Counted from the stretch's first letter, positions 10,550 to 20,882 are shown. The stretch is DNA of 64,000 bases from Glycomyces sambucus (GCF_900102815.1 NZ_FNGF01000004.1:496001-560000), one strand, 5' to 3'. Translations and numbers: made by a program. Notes: generated from the sequence alone by a model not told the origin.

Positions 10550-11644
10550 TCAGTCGTACTTGTAGAGGTCGTAGTCGTCCATGATCCCGATGAGCTTGTC
10601 GGCGTACTTCGGGTCGGTGGCGTACCCGGCCTTGTGCACCTCGCGCGCGAAGCGCTTCGGGTCCCCCGCGTGGTCCATGGCGGTGGCGTACCGCGACCAG
10701 TTCGAGAGCAGGTCGCCGTGGTCCTGGAACGAGTCCTCGACCGAGGCGTAGGCCCGGAAGGTGGCGTCGATGTCGAAGCAGCCGCCGGTCGGGCTGCACT
10801 CGAAGGTGGCGTAGTCGCGGCAGCCGAGCGCGTGGTCGCCGGGCGAGCCGAAGCACTTCATGCCGAACAGGTTGTGGTCCTCGCGGGCGAGCGCGCCCCG
10901 GCCCCAGCCGGTCTCCAGGATCGCCTGGGCGAGCGTGACGGACGCGGGGACGCCGGTGTCGCGGTCGCTGGCCTGGGCCGCGGCGGCGTGGGCGTCGATG
11001 AAGCCCTGGTTGCCGCCGCGCGGGACGGACGGCGGGTCCTGCCCGCACCAGCCGAGCCAGGGCAGGCCGGCGCTCCACTTGATGTAGGCGGCGCTGACGT
11101 AGCGCTTGTCGCCGACCTTGTACCAGACCCCGGACTTGCCGGTGGTGCCGTCGACCTGCTGGCCCCAGACCTGGCATTCGACGAGGACGCCGGCGCCGTC
11201 GGCGAGGCCGCCCTGGCGTCCGGCGCCCGAGGAGGCGGCGGCGCGGACGTTGAGCTCGCCGCCGCCGGTGGTGACGGTGGAGGCGGTCGGCGCCTTGGTG
11301 GCGGCCGAGCACCACGGGACGGGCTGCGAGGGCGACCACGTGATGTACGCGTTGGAGACCCAGCGGTCCTTGCCGATGCGCAGCCAGGTCGGGGAGGTGC
11401 GCACGTGCCCGGCGATGCGCTCGCCGCGGGCCTTGCAGAACACCTGCGGGTTCGCGCCCTTGTCCAGGGTGCCGACGGCCTTCTGGTCGGTGGCGGGCCC
11501 CGACCGCACGTTGATCGGGCCGGCGCCGGTCGAGACGATCGCACCGGTGATCTCGGCATACGAGGGAAGCGCGCCGACGAGGATCGCTCCGGCGGCGAGC
11601 GCGAGAACCATAACGAATCGGATGGTTATATGGAATACGCCCAT
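10550..11644 (-). CDS. Secreted two-SH3, glucosaminidase-domain cell-wall hydrolase (GsmA-like)
   Basis: 364-residue secreted peptidoglycan hydrolase. The signal segment is at about 8-30 (ending SYA). Two bacterial SH3-like modules (about 32-112 and 125-200; INVRSGPATDQ, LNVRAAASSG) each close with a Trp/Cys-rich strand. A GH73/FlgJ-type N-acetylglucosaminidase domain (about 212-364) has the catalytic Glu244 in AQAILETGWGRGA, then HNLFGMKCF. The SH3-SH3-glucosaminidase order is that of GsmA, the enzyme that separates sporangiospores in Actinoplanes, suggesting a sporulating actinomycete. The ATG at 11644 lacks an SD but lies 8 nt after a good -10 box, so a leaderless mRNA is likely. Four to six cysteines suggest disulphides in the mature protein. 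Confidence 0.87.
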   Translation of the reverse strand: MGVFHITIRFVMVLALAAGAILVGALPSYAEITGAIVSTGAGPINVRSGPATDQKAVGTLDKGANPQVFCKARGERIAGHVRTSPTWLRIGKDRWVSNAYITWSPSQPVPWCSAATKAPTASTVTTGGGELNVRAAASSGAGRQGGLADGAGVLVECQVWGQQVDGTTGKSGVWYKVGDKRYVSAAYIKWSAGLPWLGWCGQDPPSVPRGGNQGFIDAHAAAAQASDRDTGVPASVTLAQAILETGWGRGALAREDHNLFGMKCFGSPGDHALGCRDYATFECSPTGGCFDIDATFRAYASVEDSFQDHGDLLSNWSRYATAMDHAGDPKRFAREVHKAGYATDPKYADKLIGIMDDYDLYKYD

Positions 11645-11652
11645 AACACGGC

Positions 11653-11681
11653 AGTGTATGAAAGTACGGACGATCTGTCAT
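11653..11681 (-). promoter_or_regulatory. Promoter of the GsmA-like gene, probably leaderless
   Basis: Minus strand: -35 ATGACA (11676-11681), 17-bp spacer, -10 TACACT (11653-11658), then 8 nt to the ATG. Transcription would start at or next to the A of the start codon. Confidence 0.55.
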
Positions 11682-11746
11682 GCGAAGCCACAATGTGAGC
11701 AAGCCTCTCAGGCGTCGCGCGAGGGGCGTGGCCGCGATCACCTGGG

Positions 11747-11776
11747 TTGACGCCAGGTGGACCGGCTCACTAGGTG
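11747..11776 (+). promoter_or_regulatory. Candidate promoter of typA
   Basis: TTGACG (11747-11752), 18-bp spacer, TAGGTG (11771-11776), immediately before the first start codons of typA. The leader would be absent or only a few nt long. Confidence 0.45.
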
Positions 11777-11779
11777 ACA

Positions 11780-13663
<1,884 letters not shown>

Positions 13664-13675
13664 GCGAGAACGTGC

Positions 13676-13707
13676 AAGCGGGCCCGACCATCCGGTCGGG
13701 CCCGCTT
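13676..13707. terminator. Bidirectional terminator between typA and the PAC2 gene
   Basis: Fourteen-bp perfect stem AAGCGGGCCCGACC (13676-13689) with 13694-13707, loop ATCC. It lies between two convergent stops. Confidence 0.8.
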
Positions 13708-13727
13708 CGCTCTGCGGCGCAAGCGGT

Positions 13728-14639
13728 TCAGTCGTCGTCGCGCTTGTTGCGCTCGGCGAGGAAGCTCTCGAACGCGGCGCCGAGCTCGTCGGCGGTGGGG
13801 ATGCGGCCCTCCTGGAGCATCTCGTCGGCGTCGGCGGCCTCGGTGAACGAGTCGTACTGCTCCTCGAGGGTCTTCACGACGTCGGCGACCTCGTCGGACT
13901 CGGCCACCTGCTCGGCGATGTCCGAGTCGACCTGGGCCCGTTCGACTTCCAGGTCCTCGTCGGAGGGCAGGTCGAGGCCGGTGGCCTCGCGGATGCCTTC
14001 GAGGAGGCGCATGGTGGCGGCCGGGTAGGTCATCTGCATGACGTAGTGGGGCACGTGCACCGACAGGCCGACCGCGTCGCGGCCGGACTCGCCGAGGCGG
14101 TACTCCAGCAGGCCCGCGGCGTTCCCGGGCACGGTGACCTCGTTGAACACGGGGCGGTTGTCGAAGACCAGTTCGGGGCGGGTCGCGTGCACGGTCATGC
14201 CGAGCGCGCGGGTGTGCGGCACGCCCATCGGGATGCCCTGGAAGCCCAGGGTCAGCGGCACGTGCCAGTGCTCGATCAGGTCCTCGACGGCGTCCACGAA
14301 CCGCTCCCAGGCGAAGTCGGGCTCGGGGCCGGTCATGAGCAGGAACGGGCGGTCGGAGGCGTCGCGCATGAGGTAGACGACCAGTTGCGGCGCTTCGAAG
14401 TCCGACCAGCGGTCGATCGAGAACGTCAGGTTCGGCCGCCGGGAGCGGTAGTCGATGAGCTGGTCGACGTCGAAGGACGCGACCGGCGTGTGCTCGCAGG
14501 TCTTGAACAGGTGGTCCACCACACCCCGCCCCGCCTGGCCCGCGTCCATGAACCCGTCGAGGAAGTGCAGGAGGACCGCGCCGCGGGCCTCCGGAGGCTC
14601 GGCGAGGACTTCACACAGTGCCCAAGGGTCATCGTTCAA
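13728..14639 (-). CDS. PAC2-family protein (proteasome assembly chaperone 2 fold)
   Basis: 303 residues on the TTG start chosen here. It belongs to the actinobacterial PAC2 group found next to proteasome or housekeeping genes; the function is not established. Family signs are the early GFMDAGQAGRG motif, ASFDVDQLIDYRSRRP and FQGIPMGVPHTRALGMTVHAT, followed by an acidic C-terminal helix region (about 225-303) rich in Glu/Asp. The TTG at 14639 is preferred because AAGGAG lies 9 nt upstream; the longer reading adds an Arg/Gly-rich tail from the upstream terminator. It sits where murE would be expected after ftsI in a standard dcw cluster, but behind a terminator, so it is a separate unit. Confidence 0.85.
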   Translation of the reverse strand: MNDDPWALCEVLAEPPEARGAVLLHFLDGFMDAGQAGRGVVDHLFKTCEHTPVASFDVDQLIDYRSRRPNLTFSIDRWSDFEAPQLVVYLMRDASDRPFLLMTGPEPDFAWERFVDAVEDLIEHWHVPLTLGFQGIPMGVPHTRALGMTVHATRPELVFDNRPVFNEVTVPGNAAGLLEYRLGESGRDAVGLSVHVPHYVMQMTYPAATMRLLEGIREATGLDLPSDEDLEVERAQVDSDIAEQVAESDEVADVVKTLEEQYDSFTEAADADEMLQEGRIPTADELGAAFESFLAERNKRDDD

Positions 14640-14774
14640 AACAATCGGCTCCTTCTTCCTTGACGCCTTCGATGCTAACGCCGGAGGCCGACCCCCGATT
14701 CCCCCTCGGGGAGGTTTCTGCCGAGCGTCACGCCCGCGCCGGCCGGCCCGGCCGCACCCCGGACCGCGGCGGTC

Positions 14775-14800
14775 GCGCCGCACCCGGTGCGGTGCGGCGC
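14775..14800 (-). terminator. Terminator after ftsI
   Basis: GCGCCGCAC (14775-14783) pairs with GTGCGGCGC (14792-14800), starting 6 bp downstream of the ftsI stop. It closes the mraZ-rsmH-ftsL-ftsI transcript. Confidence 0.65.
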
Positions 14801-14806
14801 AACCGC

Positions 14807-17020
14807 TCAGCCCCAGACGTCGAACACCGGGGCCGGGCCCGTGGCGGGGCGGACCCCGAAGTAGCCCAACGCGAACTCGTTGATCTCCTTGAACGCCTCG
14901 CCGGTGGTCGAGCCGCCGCCGCCCCCGCCGGGGACGTAGACGCTCACGGCCACCACGTACTGCGGGTCCTCCGCCGGGGCGAACCCCACGAACGAGGCCA
15001 CGTTGCCGGGCGCGTAGTCGCCGTCGACCACGAGCCCGCCGGTGCCGGTCTTGCCGGCGAGGTGGTAGTTCTCGAGCTCGGCGTTGCGGCCCGTGCCCGT
15101 CTCGGCCGCGATGGGCGCCTGGAGGAGGTACTGGAGGTCCTGCGCCGTCTCGGTCGAGATCACCCGCCGCGTCTCGGACTCCTCGCCGTCCTCGACGACG
15201 TTGCCGTCCGCGTCGAGCAGGTGGTCGACGAGCGTGGGCTGCACGTACACGCCGTCGTTCGCGATGGCGGCGTACAGGGCCGCCATCTGGATGATCGTGG
15301 CGGTGCCCTCGTGGCCGATCGGGACCGAGCCGTAGGAGGTGCCCGACCAGTTGTCCGGCGGCTGGAGGATGCCGGTGGCCTCGCCCGTGATGCCGACGCC
15401 GGTGGCCTCGCCGAGGCCGAACGCCTGCTGGTACTCGTACAGCCGCTCCTTGCCGACGCAGTCGGCGAGCTGGATGGTGCCCACGTTCGAGGACTGGGCG
15501 ATGATCCCGGCCAGGCTCAGCTCGGCGCTGCCGTGCTCGTAGCCGTCGCGGTAGTCGGTGCCGCCCTTGTTGATCGTCTGCTCCACGTGCATGGTGCCGT
15601 CGGGCTCGATGCAGCCCTCCTCGAGGGCGGCGGCGAACACGACCGCCTTGTGGATCGAGCCGGGGTCCACGGTGGCCTGGGTGCCGTAGTCGCGGTACGC
15701 CTCGTCGCTGTCGACCTCGAACGGGTTGGCCGCGTCGTAGGTCGGGGTCGAGGCCATCGCCAGCATCTCGCCGGTGCCGACGTCCATGACCATGGCCGAG
15801 CCGAACTGCGCGTCGTGGTCGGTCACCGTCTGCTCCAGGATCTTCTGCACCTGGAACTGGAGGTCGGCGTCGATGGTGAGCTGGATGTCCCGGCCCGGCA
15901 CCGCCTCCTCCTCGCGGTAGAACGCGCCGGGGATCGGCTGGCCGGACTGGCTGCGCTCGTAGGAGACCTCGCCGTCGGTGCCGGTGAGCCAGTCGTTGTA
16001 GGACGCCTCCAGGCCGCCCAGGCCCTCGCCGGCGTCGCCGCCGGTGAAGCCGAGGACGTTGGCGGCCAGGTCGTGCCCGGGGACCACGCGGCGCTCGTCG
16101 TCGCCGATGATGAGGCCCGGGTCCTCCAGGTCGGCGACCTCGTCGCCGATCGCGAGGTCCACCCCGCGCTGGAGGTACGCGAAGCGGATCGGCTCGCCCT
16201 GCGCGGTCTCCCGCGTGGCGATGATCGGCTCGAGCTCGGAGGCGGTGCGCCCCAGGAGCGGCGCGAGCCGGGCGGCGAGCTCGCCGGGGTCGCCCTCGAC
16301 CATGACCGGGTCGACGGCGATGTAGTTCGCCTCGATCGAGTAGGCGAGGCGGTTCCCGTTGCGGTCCAGGATCGCCCCGCGCTCGGCCGGCAGCGGCTCG
16401 GTGGTCAGGCGCTGGTTCATCGCCTCCGCCGCGTACGCCGCCGAGTCGGTCACCTGGAGCTGGATGAGGCGGGTGCCCGAGAGCACCAGCAGGATCATGA
16501 CGAACGCCGAGGCCATGCGCAGACGCCGCCGCGGGCTGCCCAGGCGCGGCAGGTGCGGCAGGGGCTTGACCGGGACGGCCTTGACCGGACCGGTGACGCG
16601 CGAGGTCGGGCGCGAAGAGGCGCGCCGCTGGGGCCCGGCGGCGGCGGTGCGCCGGGCCGTGCCCGCGCGCGCGGTGCCGTTGCGCCGCACGGGCTCCGAC
16701 TTGACGGTGCCCGTGCGGCGGGCGGTCGTGGTGCGGGTCTCCGCGGGGACCGCGCCGGTCTCGCGCTGGCGCCGTTCGCGGGAGCGGGCCGCGGCCTCGC
16801 GGCGCCGCTGCGCCGCGAGGTCCTCGGTCCCGTGCTCCTGCTGCGCGGCCCGGTTGCGCTCGCGGCGCGCGGCCTCGCGGTCGCGCGCCCCGTTCTCCCT
16901 GGCCCGGTTGTCCTCTCCCGCCTCCGCGGCCTCGCGGACGGTGCGCCCGCGGGGCGTGTAGCGGCGCGCCCGGCTGATCGAGGAGGGGTCGCGGCGCCGT
17001 CGGGGGTCGGATTCGGTCAT
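14807..17020 (-). CDS. ftsI: Septal penicillin-binding protein (FtsI/PBP3-type transpeptidase)
   Basis: Class B PBP that cross-links septal peptidoglycan with FtsW. The 737 residues are long for FtsI because of a roughly 165-residue Arg/Ala/Thr-rich cytoplasmic extension. One membrane segment follows (about 168-187, FVMILLVLSGTRLIQLQV), then a PBP dimerisation domain (AERGAILDRNGNRLA) and the transpeptidase domain (about 380-700). The catalytic set is complete: Ser455 in PGSIHK (SxxK), S510-S-N and K657-T-G. A Gly-rich run (about 698-703) sits near the end of the domain. ATG 17020 has GGAG upstream, 7 nt after the ftsL stop. Confidence 0.95.
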   Translation of the reverse strand: MTESDPRRRRDPSSISRARRYTPRGRTVREAAEAGEDNRARENGARDREAARRERNRAAQQEHGTEDLAAQRRREAAARSRERRQRETGAVPAETRTTTARRTGTVKSEPVRRNGTARAGTARRTAAAGPQRRASSRPTSRVTGPVKAVPVKPLPHLPRLGSPRRRLRMASAFVMILLVLSGTRLIQLQVTDSAAYAAEAMNQRLTTEPLPAERGAILDRNGNRLAYSIEANYIAVDPVMVEGDPGELAARLAPLLGRTASELEPIIATRETAQGEPIRFAYLQRGVDLAIGDEVADLEDPGLIIGDDERRVVPGHDLAANVLGFTGGDAGEGLGGLEASYNDWLTGTDGEVSYERSQSGQPIPGAFYREEEAVPGRDIQLTIDADLQFQVQKILEQTVTDHDAQFGSAMVMDVGTGEMLAMASTPTYDAANPFEVDSDEAYRDYGTQATVDPGSIHKAVVFAAALEEGCIEPDGTMHVEQTINKGGTDYRDGYEHGSAELSLAGIIAQSSNVGTIQLADCVGKERLYEYQQAFGLGEATGVGITGEATGILQPPDNWSGTSYGSVPIGHEGTATIIQMAALYAAIANDGVYVQPTLVDHLLDADGNVVEDGEESETRRVISTETAQDLQYLLQAPIAAETGTGRNAELENYHLAGKTGTGGLVVDGDYAPGNVASFVGFAPAEDPQYVVAVSVYVPGGGGGGSTTGEAFKEINEFALGYFGVRPATGPAPVFDVWG

Positions 17021-17027
17021 CGAACTC

Positions 17028-17603
17028 CTAGTCCTCGTTCCACGGCATCTCGACGGTCTCGCCGCCGGGAAGGTACAGGAACGTGACCTTGTCGGGGTGG
17101 ACCATGCCGAACCGGGACGCCTCCGCCTCCAGGTTGTTCGGCGAGTTCAGGTTCGTCAGCTCGTCGGCCAGCGCCTGCTCGGACTGGTCCAGCTCGTTCG
17201 CCTGGGTCCGCAGCTCCTGCAGGTGGTAGGCGTCCTCGTTGATGACCGTGTTGAGCAGCAGCAGGCCCACGATGCCGGCGACGACCAGGCCGACGATGCC
17301 GCCGACGAAGGCCGGGCGCGGCACCTCGACCGGCTCGGGCGCGGGCTTGGCGGCCGGGCGCTCGGCGGTCTCGGTGCGCGGGATGACGACGGTCTCGCGC
17401 TGCGGCGCGGCCGGGGCGTCCGGTACCTCGACCGGGGTCTCCACGGGGGCCGGCTGCACCGCCAGGTTCCCGTCGAAGGCAGGGGCGTCCGCGGCGTCGC
17501 CGACGAGGGATCGTCGCCGCGAGGACGCGGCGCGCGCCCGGCGGCGGGCGGCCTTGATGATCTCCTCGGGGTCGGCCTGCGCGCGACGGTACTGGTCGCT
17601 CAT
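17028..17603 (-). CDS. ftsL: FtsL-like cell-division protein
   Basis: 191-residue bitopic division protein, assigned from position and architecture. A charged and Pro/Val/Glu-rich cytoplasmic part (1-98) precedes one membrane segment (about 99-121, FVGGIVGLVVAGIVGLLLLN). A short leucine-heptad coiled coil (about 127-150, LQELRTQANELDQSEQALADEL) and a SPNNLEAEASRFGMV motif like FtsL/DivIC follow. FtsL bridges FtsQ/FtsB with FtsW/FtsI. The start codon overlaps the rsmH stop (ATGA), so translation is coupled. FtsL is weakly conserved, so context carries much of the call. Confidence 0.85.
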   Translation of the reverse strand: MSDQYRRAQADPEEIIKAARRRARAASSRRRSLVGDAADAPAFDGNLAVQPAPVETPVEVPDAPAAPQRETVVIPRTETAERPAAKPAPEPVEVPRPAFVGGIVGLVVAGIVGLLLLNTVINEDAYHLQELRTQANELDQSEQALADELTNLNSPNNLEAEASRFGMVHPDKVTFLYLPGGETVEMPWNED

Positions 17604-18571
17604 GATGCGCCTCCTGCTCTGGTGGACGGTGCGATGCGTTCTGCCGCGCGGAGCCGGGCGGGCGCCGAGCGCGGGTTCCGATCGAGTTCGGTCTGGGTCG
17701 GTTGCTGGGCCTTCTTCGTCAGGAGTCGAAAGGTGGGTTCGGTTCCGGGGAGGTCGACGGGCAGTCCCGCCGGGCTGTTGGACCTGGCGCGCTTGGCCAG
17801 TTCCTGCTTGGTGATGCGGTCTTCGAGCGAGTGGTAGGACAGGACGACCACGCGGCCGCCGGGGTTCATGGCGTCGAGGGCCGCGGGCAGGGCCCGCTCC
17901 CAGGTCTCCAGTTCCCCGTTCACCTCGATCCGAAGCGCCTGGAAGGTGCGCTTCGCGGGATTGCCGCCGGTGCGCTTGCCCGCCTGCGGGATGGCGTCCT
18001 TGACGAGCTCGGCGAGGACGCCGGTGGAGGTGATCGGGGCCTTGCTCCGGGCGTCGACGATGGCGCTGACGACGCGGGTCGCGAACTTCTCCTCGCCGTA
18101 GGTCCGCAGGATGCGGACGAGGTCGCCGGGCGCGTAGGTGTTGACGACGGTCGCGGCGGTGAGCGGGTCGTCGGGGTTCATGCGCATGTCCAGGGGCGCG
18201 TCCTGGCTGTAGGCGAAGCCGCGTTCGCGCTGGTCGAGCTGCATCGAGGAGACCCCGAGGTCGAACAGCACGGCGTCGAGGGCCTTGAAGCCGCCGGCGC
18301 GCAGGACTTCGGGGATCTCGTCGTAGACGGCGCGGGCCGGGACGAACCGGTCGCCGAAGCCGGCGAGGCGCTTGGAGGCGAGGTCGAGGGCGTTCGGGTC
18401 GCGGTCGACCCCGACGACGGTGAGTCCGGGGTGCGCGGTCAGCAGGGCCTCGCTGTGGCCGCCGGCGCCGAGGGTGGCGTCGACCGCCACCGCGCCGGGC
18501 CGGGCCGCGGCGGGCTCCAGGTACGCCAGCACCTCGTCGAGCATGACGGGCACGTGCGGCGCGTCGTTCAT
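17600..18571 (-). CDS. rsmH: 16S rRNA (cytosine1402-N4)-methyltransferase
   Basis: SAM-dependent enzyme (MraW) that methylates C1402 of 16S rRNA in the decoding centre. 323 residues. N-terminal HVPVMLDEVLAYL, SAM motif AVDATLGAGGHSEALL, FDLGVSSMQLDQRERGFAYSQD and VVLSYHSLEDRITK are all family hallmarks. The ATG at 18571 is chosen: AAGGAGG ends 8 nt upstream, whereas the GTG at 18580 overlaps that SD. It is second in the dcw operon, 16 nt after mraZ. Confidence 0.97.
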   Translation of the reverse strand: MNDAPHVPVMLDEVLAYLEPAAARPGAVAVDATLGAGGHSEALLTAHPGLTVVGVDRDPNALDLASKRLAGFGDRFVPARAVYDEIPEVLRAGGFKALDAVLFDLGVSSMQLDQRERGFAYSQDAPLDMRMNPDDPLTAATVVNTYAPGDLVRILRTYGEEKFATRVVSAIVDARSKAPITSTGVLAELVKDAIPQAGKRTGGNPAKRTFQALRIEVNGELETWERALPAALDAMNPGGRVVVLSYHSLEDRITKQELAKRARSNSPAGLPVDLPGTEPTFRLLTKKAQQPTQTELDRNPRSAPARLRAAERIAPSTRAGGAS

Positions 18572-18587
18572 CGCACTCACCTCCTTC

Positions 18588-19019
18588 TCACAGTCCTTCG
18601 GGCAGGTCGCCCTCTTCGATGTCGGCGAAGGCCTCTTCAGAAGCCTCCAGGTACTCGTCCCAGGTCGGTGCGTTCCATATCTCGACCCGGTTCGAGGCGC
18701 CGATGACGACCAGGTCGCGGTCGAGACCGGCGTAGTCGCGCAGGCGCTGGGGGATGGTGACGCGGCCCTGCTTGTCGGGGACCTCGTCGTGGGCCGAGGC
18801 GAAGAACACGCGCGTGTAGGCGCGGGCGGTCTTGCTCGACATGGGGGCCTGCTGGAGGGATTCGGCGATGCGCGCGAACTCCGCTTCGGGGAACACGTAC
18901 AGGCAGCGCTCCTGGCCCTTCGTGATCACGACTCCCTCCGCCAGTCCTTCCCGGAATTTGGCGGGCAGGATCACGCGGCCCTTGTCGTCCAGGCGCGGGG
19001 TATGGGTGCCGAGGAACAT
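18588..19019 (-). CDS. mraZ: Transcriptional regulator MraZ
   Basis: Conserved first gene of the dcw cluster; a ring-forming AbrB-fold DNA-binding protein that autoregulates the operon. 143 residues with two SpoVT-AbrB-like repeats, one around [17 protein letters not shown] and the second around [18 protein letters not shown]. The ATG at 19019 gives the canonical [15 protein letters not shown] start with GGGGTGG just upstream; a GTG 9 nt earlier is possible. Four 10-bp MraZ boxes lie 63-102 bp upstream. Confidence 0.97.
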   Translation of the reverse strand: MFLGTHTPRLDDKGRVILPAKFREGLAEGVVITKGQERCLYVFPEAEFARIAESLQQAPMSSKTARAYTRVFFASAHDEVPDKQGRVTIPQRLRDYAGLDRDLVVIGASNRVEIWNAPTWDEYLEASEEAFADIEEGDLPEGL

Positions 19020-19081
19020 CGGCGCCACCCCCCGTGACTCTCAGGCTGCGCGGCCTCCCCGACCGCTGTGGCGGGTCACCT

Positions 19082-19121
19082 GCCCCGCCATTGCGCCCCA
19101 CCTTACTCCACTCTCCCCCAC
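19082..19121 (-). promoter_or_regulatory. MraZ boxes: four direct repeats with 10-bp period
   Basis: On the minus strand, reading towards mraZ, the units are GTGGGGGAGA, GTGGAGTAAG, GTGGGGCGCA and ATGGCGGGGC, one per 10 bp. MraZ is known to bind direct repeats of a TGGG-type core spaced by one helical turn in its own promoter. The fit in sequence, spacing and position is good; binding is inferred. Confidence 0.75.
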
Positions 19122-19520
19122 CTATGGGGGTTGTTTCCGCGTGGCATCCGTGTTGGGCGCGGCGTCGGGGCTGGTCAGCGGTGGTGGAGGACAGTGGAGT
19201 GACGGTTGCGCAACAGGGGGCCCGAAAGGCGAGTTTCACTCAGTGTTCACTCCGCCGAGTGGCTTGGGACGCAGGCGATCCGACCATGGGCGACGAGGGG
19301 CGCACGCTGCGCGACGAGGGCCGCGCACGGGCCGTCCCCGATCGGTCACTGTGGAGCGACGGGGAGGCCGGCGGCCCGGCGGGGCCCCGGGCGCGCCCGC
19401 GCGGCGGCGCAAGGGCATTCGCGTCCGTCACTGCGCCGGGGGCGGCGAACGCGGGCGGCCTCACGGCGACCGGCCACTCCTCACGCCTGCGGGGACTGGT
19501 GTGACAAACTCTTGTGCATA
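19122..19520. other. Long divergent intergenic region between mraZ and murT
   Basis: About 600 bp separate the mraZ and murT starts. Besides the MraZ boxes and the 17-bp repeats at its ends, this part contains the perfect palindrome GTTGCGCAAC (19205-19214) and a TCACTC direct repeat (about 19235-19252). Open frames across it have no SD and no recognisable product. I see no RNA gene or convincing full promoter pair. Confidence 0.4.
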
Positions 19521-19588
19521 GTCGTTGGAAAAGCACGGTCGTTGGAGAAGCACGGTCGTTCGAGAAGCACGGTCGTTCGAGCACGCCG
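19521..19588 (+). repeat. Four tandem 17-bp repeats upstream of murT
   Basis: Units: GTCGTTGGAAAAGCACG (19521-19537), GTCGTTGGAGAAGCACG (19538-19554), GTCGTTCGAGAAGCACG (19555-19571) and a partial fourth copy beginning GTCGTTCGAG (19572). The units are contiguous with no spacers. The array ends 30 bp before the murT ATG, so it lies in the leader or core promoter. Confidence 0.85.
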
Positions 19589-19618
19589 AGTGCGATCAAG
19601 ACGAAAGCGAGAGCCCGT

Positions 19619-20863
19619 ATGAGCGCGAGTCTGACCCCACGCGCGAAGTTCGCGACCACGCTGCTCCGGACCGCGGCGGCGCTCTCGCGCGCCACGGGCC
19701 GGGGCGACGGCTCGGTGATCGGCGGCAGAGTCGGACTGATCGTCGAACCGCGTCTCCTCGAACTGCTCGCCGAGGGCCGCCACGTGGTGCTCATCTCCGG
19801 CACCAACGGCAAGACCACCACCACGCGGTTCACCACGGCCGCGCTGGAGGCCATCGGCCGGGTCGCGACGAACTCGTTCGGCGCGAACATGCCGACCGGC
19901 CACACCACGGCGCTCGCGAAGGCCCCGAAGGCCGAGTACGCGGCGCTCGAATGCGACGAGCACTACCTGGGGCAGCTGCTGGACGCGGCCCGCCCGAAGG
20001 TCGTCGCGCTGCTCAACCTCTCCCGGGACCAGCTCGACCGGGCCATGGAGGTCACCGCGCTGGCCGCGAAGTGGCGCCAGACGCTCCAGGCGTCGGCCGG
20101 GCAGACCACGATCGTCGCCAACGCCGACGACCCGCTCATCGTGTGGGCGGCGTCGGTGTGCCAGCGGGTCGTGTGGGTCGCGGCGGGCCAGAGCTGGACC
20201 GCGGACTCGGCGATCTGCCCGAACTGCGGCGCGCACCTGGACCGCTTCGGCGAGTTCTGGCGCTGCACGAACTGCGGCCTGAACCGGCCGAGCCCGCAGT
20301 GGTCGGTCGCCCACCAGGGCGAGGCCGTGGTGGGCCCGGACGGGCGCCGCTACGACCTGCGCCTCCAGCTTCCGGGCCGGGTGAACCGGGCCAACGCGGC
20401 GACCGCGCTCGCGGTGGCGAGCCTGTTCGGGGTGGACCCGGCGCAGGCCGCGCCGCGCCTGTCGGAGGTCGCCTCGGTCGCGGGCCGGTACGCGAAGGTC
20501 GAGCGCGACGGCCGCCAGCTGCGGCTGCTGCTGGCGAAGAACCCCGCGGGATGGCTGGAGTCGTTCGACATGATCGACCCGGTCCCGCCGGTGGTCCTGT
20601 CGCTGAACGCGCGCGAGGTCGACGGCTTCGACACCTCCTGGATCTACGACGTGGACTTCACGTCCCTGGCCGGCCGGAAGGTCGTCGTCACCGGCGACCG
20701 CCGCACCGACCTGGCCGTGCGGCTGGAGGTCGACGGGGTCGACTTCATCGTGGTCGACGACATCAGGGCCGCGATCGCGGCGGTGCCGCCGGGCCCGGTC
20801 GAGGTGGTCGCGAACTACACGGCGTTCCAGGACATCCGCGCCGAATTCAACCGGGTCAACTAG
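19619..20863 (+). CDS. murT: Lipid II isoglutaminyl synthase, MurT subunit
   Basis: Mur-ligase-like subunit of the MurT/GatD complex that amidates the alpha-carboxyl of D-Glu in lipid II to D-isoglutamine. 414 residues from ATG 19619. Features are a nucleotide-binding motif SGTNGKTTTTRF, ECDEHYL in the central domain, a MurT-specific zinc ribbon (CPNCGAHLDRFGEFWRCTNC) and the C-terminal DUF1727 domain. Longer in-frame extensions would translate the 17-bp repeat array and are rejected. GatD follows after 19 bp, the standard operon. Transcribed divergently from the dcw genes. Confidence 0.96.
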   Translation: MSASLTPRAKFATTLLRTAAALSRATGRGDGSVIGGRVGLIVEPRLLELLAEGRHVVLISGTNGKTTTTRFTTAALEAIGRVATNSFGANMPTGHTTALAKAPKAEYAALECDEHYLGQLLDAARPKVVALLNLSRDQLDRAMEVTALAAKWRQTLQASAGQTTIVANADDPLIVWAASVCQRVVWVAAGQSWTADSAICPNCGAHLDRFGEFWRCTNCGLNRPSPQWSVAHQGEAVVGPDGRRYDLRLQLPGRVNRANAATALAVASLFGVDPAQAAPRLSEVASVAGRYAKVERDGRQLRLLLAKNPAGWLESFDMIDPVPPVVLSLNAREVDGFDTSWIYDVDFTSLAGRKVVVTGDRRTDLAVRLEVDGVDFIVVDDIRAAIAAVPPGPVEVVANYTAFQDIRAEFNRVN

Positions 20864-20882
20864 CGAGAGAGAGCGACCGACC

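Noticed and set aside
14618-17086. 822-residue open frame antisense to ftsI
   Set aside because: Low-complexity shadow of a well-supported gene with all catalytic motifs.
19034-19504. Coding genes in the mraZ-murT gap
   Set aside because: Overlapping frames in several phases, no SD, no recognisable domain, and they overlap the MraZ boxes.
19521-19588. CRISPR array
   Set aside because: The 17-bp units are contiguous without spacers and no cas gene is present.
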